64,000 nt of DNA from Erigeron canadensis (lineage: Eukaryota; Streptophyta; Magnoliopsida; Asterales; Asteraceae): NCBI RefSeq assembly GCF_010389155.1, contig NC_057761.1:59766587-59830586 (forward strand), given 5' to 3'. Below the pieces are notes generated by a model. That model was given only the letters and a program-made list of their open reading frames with translations. It made no database searches and was not told the DNA's origin. Position numbers and translations under genes: made by a program. Shown piece by piece: positions 53,663-64,000 of this stretch (position 1 is the stretch's first letter; the number at the start of each line of letters is the position of its first letter).

Positions 53663-54295
53663 TTTAAATAGGTTATAATATATATATGTAAATAAAAAAA
53701 AAAAGGGAAACGTGCTCAAGGGGTGACAAATTATTGGAGTACCCCTCACGTAAGTGTCACGTGGGGGGTTTAACAGAGAGAAAGTGACGGTCAAATAGTT
53801 AAAGGACCAAACGTGATTCTTAACTTTCTATAAAGGACTATCCTTAAGGTTTTCGGTTATAGAAGACGAAACATGACTATTTAGGTAAACCAAAAGGACA
53901 ATTTATGTCATTAACTCTAAACAAAAATAAACATTTCCATAATTTTACTAAGAGTAATTTTACATGTTTATAAACTTTTTACAAATAAATTATTACAAAC
54001 ACAACTTTTATAAATTAAAACATCTTTAGGTATTGTATCTTTTTACCTGATTGGACCACCTTACACACCAAATATGATTTTAAAATATTTATTTTTAGTT
54101 AGTAAAAATATATACTGTAAACATAAAAGGGCTAAAAATAGCAAAAAAGAAAAAGTCAAGGATCGAAAGTAACAAAAGTCAGGAGCATACGATTACATAG
54201 ATCAGTAGCAGCAGGTTGCCCCTTCTCAAAGAAATCAAAAACTTTCATCAATAAAAACTCAGATCCTAACAAAACCCTAAATCATTATCGGAAGA
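53663..54295 (+). promoter_or_regulatory. RPN2 promoter region
   Basis: The functional copy of the duplicated upstream region (from about 53925) lies directly before the RPN2 ATG. A telo-box AAAACCCTAA (54271-54280) sits 16 bases before the start codon, and it is common in plant proteasome and ribosomal genes. A G-box-like CACGTGG lies at 53758-53764 in the spacer between copies. Confidence 0.5.
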
Positions 54296-57200
54296 ATGGC
54301 GACTGCAATGGTGAGCTCGGCCGGTGGTCTCTTGGCGATGCTAAATGAACCGCATCCGTCTCTTAAACTTCACGCTCTGTCTAATCTCAACACTTACGTT
54401 GATTACTTCTGGCCCGAGATTTCTACCAGCGTCCCTATGATGTAACCCCCCCCCCCTCTCTTTTTTATTTATTTATTATTCATATATACTTTTAGAGTTC
54501 AAATGTCTGAGTCTTTGTATCTATTATTCTGTTTTTAGGGTTTTGTTTTATTATTATGATAATTCTAATGTTATGTGATCTTGAGATGTTGTTGATTTTG
54601 TGTATATATATTATATTTTAAAATCTGTAATATATATATATATATATATATGTATTATGATTATTAGGGCTTTAATTGACAGATAGATGTACAATGTTTT
54701 ATGTTTCTTATCTAATGGACAACCTCTTATATAAGGTTTCCGTAGAATTTGACGCTTGTGTATATTGCGGGTGTGCTGGTATAAGGCTTGGAATCCTACT
54801 AAAAGTACTTGATGCTGTTGTTATAACTACTTATTAGGGTATGATTGATTGGTTGGCGGTGCCGAGCGTGTGATAAAAAGTTCTAGTGTAATAGATGACG
54901 CTGACGAAAAGTAACTTGCTGTGAGAAATCAATAGAATTGTGTACACTTAGAGTTATAGGACATTGGGTTTGAACATTTGGTAGCCTCAAGATAATTAGT
55001 TGAACTTCATTCCATGTTAATCTATTAATTATTGTTTTTTTTTTTTTTAAAAAAATATTTTATTTCGTTGACTAATTTGACCTTTTTTTCTCCTTCCCAG
55101 AGAGAGTTTATACGAGGACGAAGAGTTTGCTCAAAGACAGTTGGCAGCCTTACTTGTTTCAAAGGTTGGATCTGTTTCTTGTTTATGCTGCTATATTATT
55201 TTTGAACTTTTTTTTTTTACAAACACATGTTGTGTGTTTGCCCTGTCTGTTGAACAATGATGTGGGTGTTTGCTGATTGTATCTCTATAGCATACACGTA
55301 CAAAATATTTTAAGAGATAAAGAAATGGTGTATAGTTAGCTTTAAACGATAAGGCTCTATAGATAATGAGCTGAATCACACCAACAAATATGAAGAGCTT
55401 TTTGTCTCATTGGACCAACACAACTTGTACGATTTATAATATCAAGTTGCCCGGTCAAGATTGTTCTCTGGGACAATGTTGCGTCTAATTCGTCAAAGGG
55501 ACTCGATTTAAAAGTCCAATTAATAGAACACTTAGCTCATATAATTGATAACTGTAGTTATGAACCCCTACTATATTTATATAACATGAATTAAGATCAT
55601 TTTTCAAGAGAAATTAATGACGTTTTTTTTTATGTGCAAGTTATCACAATTAACTCTATTTCATATACTTCATTGGTGTCTTTCTCAAATTTATGTGCGT
55701 TACTAGAAGATCTTATGTACATTATAGAGTTTACAGGATATGCTTTTTAGTGTTTATAGTATTTATCAAAGCGGCTTCTGCCTTCTATTGTCTAGGTATT
55801 CTATTACTTGGGAGAGCTCAATGACTCTTTATCATATGCCCTTGGAGCTGGCAGTTTATTTGATGTTTCCGAGGATTCAGATTATGTTCATACTCTTCTA
55901 GGTAAGTTTTGACTCACAAATGCATTACAAAATGCTCTTGAACACTTTGACTTGGTATTAGTTTTACATTAAAATGTTTGCGTACAAAACTATGTTTGGT
56001 GTGGATTTGTAATCTCTTTTCACATGATGTATTTTACACCAGCCAAAGCTATTGATGAGTATGCAACTTTGAGGATGAAGGCAGCAGAGTCGAAGGAAGA
56101 AACTTCAGATGTGGACCCTAGGCTAGAAGCTATTGTTGAGAGAATGCTTGATAAGTATGTCTGCTATTATTCTTTATTTAGTTCTGGCTTCCCTATTCTG
56201 ACAAGTCCTGAGCAAATAGTTGAATTATAGTAATTCATTACAAGACAAACTAGTTGATCTCAATCTCATAAGTATTAGGCTATTCTCTTATGACCTATAT
56301 GTGGGAAATAGTTGCATCTTATCACCAAATTATAATTAACATCTGGCCTGGGCCCTTATAAGTCTAACATATATTCTCTCTGTATATCTTCTCATTAACA
56401 TCTGGCCTGGGCCCTTATAAGTCTAACATATATTCTCTCTGTATATCTTCTCAAGGTGCATAAATGATGGAAAGTATCAACAAGCGATAGGAATGGCAAT
56501 TGAATGTCGAAGGTTGGATAAACTTAAGGAAGCAATCACGAACAGTGATAATGTTCATGGAACTTTGTCATATTGCATGAATGTCTCTCATGCTTTTGTC
56601 AATCGAAGAGAATATCGCCGTGAGGTAATAATATTATAACACATAAGAATTTCTTCTGTTCTCTTGTTGTACCCTCTCCAGCTAGTGTCATGGTTCACTT
56701 TTCTTTTCAATCATACCAATATTATTTTATATGTATAGCACATTCATTCCAGCTTTCATGTACTTTATTAATGCAATTGGATCGTCTGTAGGTTCTTCTT
56801 CTTCTGGTCAAAGTATACCAAGATTTGGCGTCTCCAGATTACCTAAATATATGTCAATGCCTAATGTTTCTCGATCAACCTGAGGGTGTTGCAAGCGTAT
56901 TGGAGAAACTTTTGCGATCTGATAACAAGGATGATGCGTCTATGGCTTTTCAAATTGCTTTTGATCTCATCGAAAATGAGCATCAAGCGTTTCTTTTGAG
57001 TGTGAGAGATAGACTCTCAAGTCCCAAGTTGAAACCCGAACTGCCAGTAGCCACAGAGACTGATACTGCTCAAAGTGGAAATCCATCAGGGTCAGAGGAC
57101 ACTCAGATGGCTGATGAAACCCAAACATCTACCGTTCGTGTGCCAGAATCTGACCCTGCTGAAGTGACCTATGCTGAGAGGCTGGCCAAAATGAAAGGGA

Positions 57201-60200
57201 TTTTGACCGGGGAAACTTCAATACAGTTGACTCTTCAGTTTCTCTACAGTCATAACAAGTGAGGAACTTTTTTCTTCTAGTAGTGTTGTTTAGATCTATT
57301 TTGGCAGGTTGGGTTATGAGTTGAGGTGGGTCGTATCAGATAAATTTACTTGAAACACTTGTTCTTTTTGTATATAATTTGTGTGTCATGTAGTCATAGT
57401 TCTATGGTTATAGTGATTTAAGAGTTTTTATCCGTCAAGATACACTTTGGGTGACTTTCAACCTGATTAATTTAAAGTTAAGTTTTTGTGATTATACCTG
57501 GTTATTCCTTATAAAACATTGTCCGAGTCACCTTTTTTTTTTTTTCTAGTTTAGATTTTGGTGTTGTTAATTATGGAAAAGATTATTAATGTCCCTATCT
57601 TTAAATAGGTCTGATCTACTTATTCTGAAGACTATAAAGCAATCGATTGAGATGAGGAACAGCGTTTGTCACAGTGCTACGATATATGCGAATGCACTTA
57701 TGCATGCTGGAACTACAGTTGATACATTTTTAAGAGAGAATTTGGTAGACATCTTTTTAATTTCACTCCTATTATAAACTGCTATCAACACTTTGTTGGT
57801 GATTCTAAACCTTTCTCATGTATGATTTCAGGACTGGCTGAGCAGGGCCACTAACTGGGCGAAATTCAGTGCAACAGCCGGGCTTGGTGTTATTCACCGA
57901 GGCCATCTGCAGCAAGGAAGATCACTGATGGCTCCTTATCTTCCTCAGATTGGGTCTGGTGGTGGGGGTAGTCCCTATTCTGAAGGTGGTGCCCTCTATG
58001 CCCTGGGTTTGATTCATGCAAATCATGGAGAAGGCATCAAACAGTTTCTGAGGGATAGCCTACGCAGTACTAATGTTGAGGTGATTTTTTTTAACCAAAA
58101 TAGTGTGAATTTATAGGGATTATAGTTATATTGACTTGTATACTGTTTGTTGCAGGTTGTTCAACACGGTGCTTGCTTAGGTCTTGGTCTGTCGGCTCTT
58201 GGGACTGCTGATGAAGAGATTTATGATGAGATAAAGAGCGTTCTTTACACTGATAGTGCTGTGGCGGGTGAAGGCGCAGGTATTAGTATGGGTCTGCTGA
58301 TGGTTGGAACTGCAAGTGAGAAGGCAGCAGAGATGCTGGTGTATGCTCATGAGACACAACATGAGAAGATTATAAGGTAAAACGTGTCGGTTGTCTTGTG
58401 TTGGTCAAAACAGGATGGAGTGGTTGGTCCACAGAGTTATTTAGAAACAGTTTGAAAAACTCTACGTGCTAATTAATATGGAAGAAGCTTTTTTCTACAA
58501 TGATAATCCACATCTGAGATTAAATTTATTTAAAGCACTATCAAGATGAACTTAGTTATACATAAATGCGTGGGAATTGCTAGCATTTACATTTTAAATT
58601 AAATCTTGATGCGCAGGGGGTTATCATTAGGTATTGCTCTCACAGTGTACGGGAGAGAAGAAGAAGCAGATACCTTAATTGAACAAATGACCCGGGATCA
58701 AGATCCCATACTACGTTATGGTGGCATGTATGCATTAGGATTAGCGTACAGTGGGACAGCAAATAACAAGGCAATTGGTAAATTACTTCACTCTGCTGTA
58801 TCAGATGTGAGTGATGATGTCAGGAGGACTGCTGTTTTAGCCCTTGGATTTGTCATGTACTCTGAGCCCGAACAGGTGAATACTATTTCTATAAACCTAA
58901 GTCCGCATCAGTCCATCAGTATTATGAATTTGATAATTTCTAATTGGATTGCTCTTCAGTCTCTTGTCATTGTCATTTGTTTTGGTGCATGTTGTTTGCA
59001 TCTACAGTAGAGGTGGCAAAATGTGGGCGGGTTTATGTGAAAATGGGTAAGTTTTGGTAGCAGGATTGACCCTACTCTTAACGCTTGTGGAAAAATTAAA
59101 TTTTAATAATTCTTCAGTGTCTAACTTGATTACAAGGTTTGTAGTGTTCCTGTAACCATTTATAAATAAAATGACGTTTTTATGCCTTAAAGTTGCACTT
59201 TCCATGACTTGTCCTTTGTGAACCATTTGACTCATTTTCTATGCTACATATTTATTCATCTAACTCATGTGTTGTTCTTTACTGCAGATGCCTCGTATGG
59301 TCTCCTTGCTGTCCGAGTCTTATAACCCGCATGTGCGCTATGGGGCAGCTATGGCTGTGGGGATATCTTGTGCGGGTACGGGATTAAGTGAGGCCATATC
59401 TTTGTTGGAACCTCTGACATCTGATGTAACTGACTTTGTGCGTCAAGGTGCTCTAATCTCAATGGCTATGGTCCTGATCCAAATAAGTGAAGCGAGTGAC
59501 TCCCGTGTAGGGGCGTTCAGGTTATTTTCCTATCCATTTGTTCTAGTTTATCTGTTTGAACCAATTTGACGATCTGTATCAGATTAGTAAAAGTTGCCAT
59601 TCATATTATATTTATCTTGCTTTTGCTATTCTCTCTACTTTCTTCATGTGCTTTTAACTTCTAACAGGCGCCAATTGGAGAAAATAATATTGGATAAACA
59701 TGAAGATACCATGTCTAAGATGGGTGCAATTTTAGCGTCTGGAATCTTAGATGCTGGTGGAAGAAATGTTACTATTAGGCTGCTTTCGAAGACAAAACAT
59801 GACAAGATGACTGCTGTAATTGGGCTTGCTGTTTTTAGCCAGTTTTGGTACTGGTATCCACTGATATACTTTATTAGCCTTGCTTTTTCCCCCACAGCTT
59901 TAATTGGGCTCAATTATGACCTGAAAGTGCCTAGATTTGAGTTCTTGTCGAATGCAAAACCTTCCTTGTTTGAGTACCCTCGTCCTACAACCGTACCGAC
60001 AGCCACATCAGCTGTGAAACTTCCAACCGCTGTTTTGTCCACATCAGCAAGAGCTAAAGCTAGAGCTAGCAAGAAGGAAGCGGAAAAAGCTAATGCCGAG
60101 AAGTTACCTGGTGGTGACACAGCTGCTGCCTCTGGTTCTGGCAAGGGAAAAGCTTCTGCTGAGAAGGATGCAGATTCGATGCAGGTATCTCTTATTGGTC

Positions 60201-60776
60201 CCTTTTTTTTTTTTTTTTTAAGTAGATTTCAAATTCACCACTTTTAGAGGTGGTAGTGTGACTTTTAACCTCTACCATTTATCCTTGAATCCGTTTCATG
60301 GATATGACTTTTTTGAGATGCAACACAATTATTCGACTCTGCAGGATTAAAAGCTATTAGTTTGTTTGCATCTGAATGTATGAAAAATGGTACTTGGCTA
60401 CAATTCTTACTATTGTTTTTGCTTTTTATGCATCTGACAGGTGGATAGTCCTGCTGGAGAGAAGGAAAAGAAAGCTGAACCTGAACCAACTTTCCAGATT
60501 TTAACAAATCCTGCAAGAGTGGTTCCTGCTCAGGAGAAGTATATTAAATTCATGGAAGACAGTAGATATGCTCCAGTGAAAGCAGCTGCGTCTGGTTTTG
60601 TCCTATTAAAAGACCTTCGCCCAACTGAACCAGAAGTTTTGGCCCTAACAGATGCGCCCACATCAACCGCATCCACCGCTGCAGGTGCAACCACAGCTGC
60701 ACAACCCGGGTCTACTGCAGCTATGGCTGTGGATGATGAGCCTCAACCACCCCAGCCCTTTGAATACAGCTCTTGA
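54296..60776 (+). CDS. RPN2: 26S proteasome non-ATPase subunit RPN2 (PSMD1)
   Basis: RPN2 is a large scaffold of the proteasome 19S base and docks ubiquitin-binding partners. Thirteen exons: 54296-54441, 55101-55164, 55796-55901, 56043-56154, 56456-56624, 56792-57258, 57609-57744, 57832-58080, 58156-58376, 58617-58875, 59288-59520, 59668-60184, 60441-60776. They join in frame to 1004 aa, the length known for plant RPN2. The N-terminal helical region is conserved ([26 protein letters not shown]). The central PC repeats run over exons 8-11 ([64 protein letters not shown]). Then come [20 protein letters not shown], a Lys/Glu/Ala-rich linker and a conserved end ([24 protein letters not shown]). 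The intron before exon 5 has a 59-bp tandem duplication. All introns are GT-AG and nothing looks broken. Confidence 0.97.
56336..56453 (+). repeat. 59-bp tandem duplication at an RPN2 3' splice site
   Basis: Two adjacent, almost identical copies (ATCTGGCCTGGGCCCTTATA begins at 56341 and 56400) end immediately before the exon 5 acceptor at 56455. The pyrimidine-rich tract and any branch site are therefore present twice. Confidence 0.95.
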
Positions 60777-63080
60777 TTAAGCCGAGTCGAGTTAAGTTGG
60801 TTTATTTGTCATTGTGATTGATGCATGCGCTGATCTGGTCTGATTCTACACGCTTGCATCCTGTGAGGCGACACCGGATTGGAAGCTTACCTATTTTCTG
60901 TCTGTCTGGTCTGTAGGCTACAATCTTGTGTTAAGACTAGTATGATTTTAAGGTCGGATGACAACTAGATTTGATTGTTTGTTTGTTTAGTTTATCATCT
61001 ACCGTGTATTTATATGAAAGGAATTTATCGGCTGAACTATTTGCGGAACTAAGATAGTTTTTAGTATGAAACTGAACTTGGATCTCAAACTGACCATACT
61101 TTGTTTTTACACTACTTGATGCGTGCACGGATGGTAGAAATGTTAATAGACATGTTGGGAACAATCAGTGCAACAATAAAGCCAATATAACAAATAATAA
61201 TGTAAAACTATATAAAAACACAGATTTACTTGGTTTGGTCCATTGAGCCTAATTAATAGTTCTATTATTCTAGACTCTATTATATAGGTGTAAAGATGAT
61301 TAAAAAATATTTAGGATTATAAAAATGAGTGTTATTCTTGACTCATTTTAAAGTAAAGTAAATATGAGATCCAGTTATTCGTTTTTCAAATCTAACTTAT
61401 AACTTTGCTTTACTATACAGTTTCAATTTCGATTAATTTTCTGGTTGAACTTTATATTTTAACCTTAATCAATTAGGACTACTCAATTATTTCTAGCTCC
61501 AGCTATATTTTAACTAATATTACAGTTCATATCTAAACAATCTTTATATGTTAAGAGCATTAAGTATGGTTAAGAAACGACTGTTTAGTTAGAGCACGAA
61601 AGTAATGGTTGTTGGATGAACAAGGTGGAAGATTGACTCCCTTATATTCTACTAGGACCATATTTGATAGGTTTCTACTCACCTAAGCTGCCCATTTCAT
61701 CTCTTTCAACTTATCAGGTTGCTTTTAGTTTTTAAGCTGAAATTTAGTATACAAGAGAAAAACGTAATAGAGCTTGAGAGGACCTGGGTCAAGCGAATGT
61801 TGCTGCATTTAAGAACATGAGATTTCATAAATTTTATCCTGTTGCCGCGCCCGATACCCCAAATATCACAAGTGTCACGATATGAATGTATCATTTTTCC
61901 ATTCGTTTTACAAAAGAATCCCATTGTTTTCACGTATTTTCCGACGGATGAAACCCTAGCAGGATGTCATTATAGCATAGGTGGCAATTCAAGTCGGTTT
62001 ATGGATGAGCTGGTAGATTCGTATCTCATGTTGTTTATAGCGGGTCACTTGGATAAATTTTGAGAAATATAGTTTTAGAAAGCATATTGAACAGATTAAT
62101 TTGTTTAATTCAAGACAAGAAAGGAAAAAGGGTTTGTGGGTTGGCAGGGCCGATTATTACGATTAATCTTTCATGGTCCATCTTTCTTCTATATATCTTT
62201 TATTAAGTTATTATTTATTTAAGGGCATTTCAGAAATTTGGCTTGCATATGGTGCATTTTGTTTGTAAATGAGATCGATCAATAATAATAAGTGACTATT
62301 AGATAAAAGAAAAGGTGGGAGCATTTCTTTTTCATTTTTATTTTGAACGATTCTCTAAAAAGATGATTAAGTGATACTTTCACATCTATAGGTTTTATAC
62401 ATGTAAATGAGAGTGTTGTGATTTTCGGTTTTTCCCTTTTTCTAAGTAGGTTCTTGGATTTAAATTTTTAATAATGGATTAAATTATCAAAAATACGTAT
62501 TCTTAGAAGAACATAATGGATCCTAGATACCTATACGGGTAGACAAGTGAATGTTACTTGGAGACTTGACACTATATCATGTTTCTTTGAGATAACTCGC
62601 AAATAAAATAAAAAATACAAACGAAACTTCATTCTTTTAATTGAATAGCGTATAATGTAGTACATTAGTCCCAAATACATTGTTTGGGCGAAAAAAAAAG
62701 CCCATAAAATGAAAAATGAGATATTTGAAAAGCCCAATGCACAAACAAAATTGTCCACGAGCCTTTTTCCTAGCTAGTTGATATTCATACGCTAAATATA
62801 ACAAGTATTTTACTCATGATACAAAAAGATATTGTGTTTAATTAAACCAGTAACAACAATTTAAATAAGGCTAATATCTACTAATAAGGAATTAAAATAT
62901 TTTCATCTGCCAAAGTTCTCCATAAAATCAATTCAAAACCAGAAATTAATCGTTGATTATTCACTTAACATTTATAAAACCTTCGTGATTTCCAATCATA
63001 CACACAATTCACATTCATCATTATCATCTTGTTCTTTTTATGTCCAAATAAATCTTGGACACACTTTCTAAGTACATCCC
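60777..63080. other. Intergenic between RPN2 and the pectinesterase gene
   Basis: The first 250-400 bases are the RPN2 3'UTR. The rest is AT-rich with no recognised gene or element; short open frames (61706-61933 minus, 62531-62758 minus) match nothing. A TTTATAAAACC word at about 62970 could be the TATA box of the pectinesterase gene. Confidence 0.5.
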
Positions 63081-64000
63081 ATGAACATGGCTATTCTTGA
63101 AACATTAGTCCTTGTTTTCTTTTTGTTCTTCTTGGGTAGTACATCATCAACAGAAGATGGTGGTAGTGGTGGCGGCGGCGATCAAAAATTGAAGTCTTGG
63201 AGTGGCGGTGGTGGGGCATCGTATCAAACGATCGTTGTTGATCAATCGGGAAACTACACAAGCATTCAGTCAGCCATTGATGCCGTTCCTTCTAATAACA
63301 TGCAATGGATTTGTATTCGCGTTAAGGCTGGCACTTACAAGTAATTCTTCTCTCCAACTTTTGTACATATTTTACTTCTTTTATTTATTATTATTTACTT
63401 TTTTTTTTTTTATGAACTTGTAAAACATGTGCCGTCATCCTTAAGAAAAACCCTACGTATGGTATAGTTAATAGATAAATGTTCAGAATTGAAGTTATCC
63501 CATTTTAAACAAATAATTAATTGTATATATCAAATCAGCATGTCTGTTACGAAACCGGCCTTCTGATGAAAATTAAACATAGATAGATAGAGTTTTAGGT
63601 TACTTTTAACTCCTTCACTTTTTGTTAGAAAGAAAATATGTATAGCAGTAATTTTCGACTATAATTGTTTTTTTTAAAAGACTTGGTCAATTGACTAGTG
63701 TCCATTTTCCTTGCTTTCTTTATTACAAACTAATTCATCACCAAATAAATTCTGTTTTATTATATTTTTATAATATTCTTCTTGTTCTTTTGGGCATTTT
63801 TAACAATCACAAAATATAGCAAATCGACCATGCCGCGTTTTAATTCCAGCATCTTCTTCTTTTAATTTAGGAGTGTACATATATGGTTAGTTTATTATTA
63901 TGATTTTTTTTAAATGGAAGATGACCCGGCCAGCTTATACGAGTAGTTTTTAACAAATTGTTTTTTTTTTTTTTTTTGGGTACGTAGTGAACAAGTGAAA
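63081..64000 (+). CDS. Pectinesterase (pectin methylesterase), N-terminal part
   Basis: Pectin methylesterases remove methyl groups from cell-wall pectin. Exon 1 (63081-63340, donor TACAA|GTAATT) encodes a signal peptide (about residues 1-24, LVLVFFLFFLGSTSS), a Gly/Ser-rich spacer and the start of the CE8 beta-helix domain: QTIVVDQSGNYTSIQSAIDAVPSNN, then WICIRVKAGTYK. Exon 2 begins at 63988 (acceptor TACGTAG) and continues in frame as NEQVK before the window ends, so the catalytic Asp and Arg residues lie outside. The lack of a long PRO inhibitor region suggests a short, type II enzyme. An alternative start two codons downstream (MAILE) is possible. The identification is firm; the rest is cut by the window edge. 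Confidence 0.88.
63341..63987 (+). other. Pectinesterase intron 1
   Basis: A 647-bp AT-rich intron bounded by GTAATT and TACGTAG, with a T run of more than 15 bases just before the acceptor. No element is seen inside it. Confidence 0.75.

Overview
This window is nuclear DNA from a flowering plant, most likely a eudicot of the asterid type. The evidence is GT-AG introns, AT-rich intergenic DNA, telo-box (AAACCCTA) motifs near 5' ends, and plant-specific families: a KRP cell-cycle inhibitor, a CLE peptide, a pectinesterase and a plastid DnaJ-type zinc-finger protein. No CRISPR, phage or bacterial operon is present. The exact species cannot be read from the sequence.

Layout. 1-7.0 kb is repeat-rich: two SINE/Helitron-like insertions and a decayed autonomous-type Helitron (3326-6063, minus) that still holds pieces of a Pif1-type helicase and of an RPA-like DNA-binding protein. 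7.08-12.76 kb holds an 18-exon GH116 glucosylceramidase gene (944 aa). 14.88-18.68 kb holds a convergent, single-coding-exon SF3B1 gene (1267 aa) with a 5'UTR intron. 19-24 kb is intergenic, with a shorter Helitron of the same family (22525-23464). 24.0-26.4 kb holds a six-exon plastid protein (383 aa) that joins a peptidoglycan-binding-like domain to a DnaJ-type zinc finger. 26.5-35 kb is a transposon cluster: a FAR1-type DNA-binding fragment between arrays of a self-complementary AGGAGCGAC motif, three tandem arrays, and two adjacent inverted-repeat elements. A small TDIF-like CLE peptide gene sits at 35.4 kb. 36-43 kb is Helitron, MITE and SINE debris. 43.2-46.1 kb holds a KRP/ICK CDK inhibitor (188 aa, three exons). 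47.9-48.6 kb holds a tail-anchored cytochrome b5 (141 aa, three exons, minus). 49-53.7 kb is repeats plus a duplicated promoter and first exon of the next gene. 54.3-60.8 kb holds the proteasome subunit RPN2 (1004 aa, 13 exons). A pectinesterase gene begins at 63.08 kb and runs off the right edge.

The genes are independent plant loci and not a pathway: RNA splicing (SF3B1), protein turnover (RPN2), the cell cycle (KRP), lipid glycoside breakdown (GH116), ER electron transfer (cytochrome b5), plastid biogenesis, peptide signalling (CLE) and wall modification (pectinesterase). Gene models were joined by hand from splice-site phase and protein similarity recalled from family knowledge. All the multi-exon models close in frame. 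The most unusual structures are the AGGAGCGAC hairpin element at 30.4-33.2 kb, the promoter-plus-exon duplication upstream of RPN2 with its built-in empty insertion site, and the variant CLE peptide.
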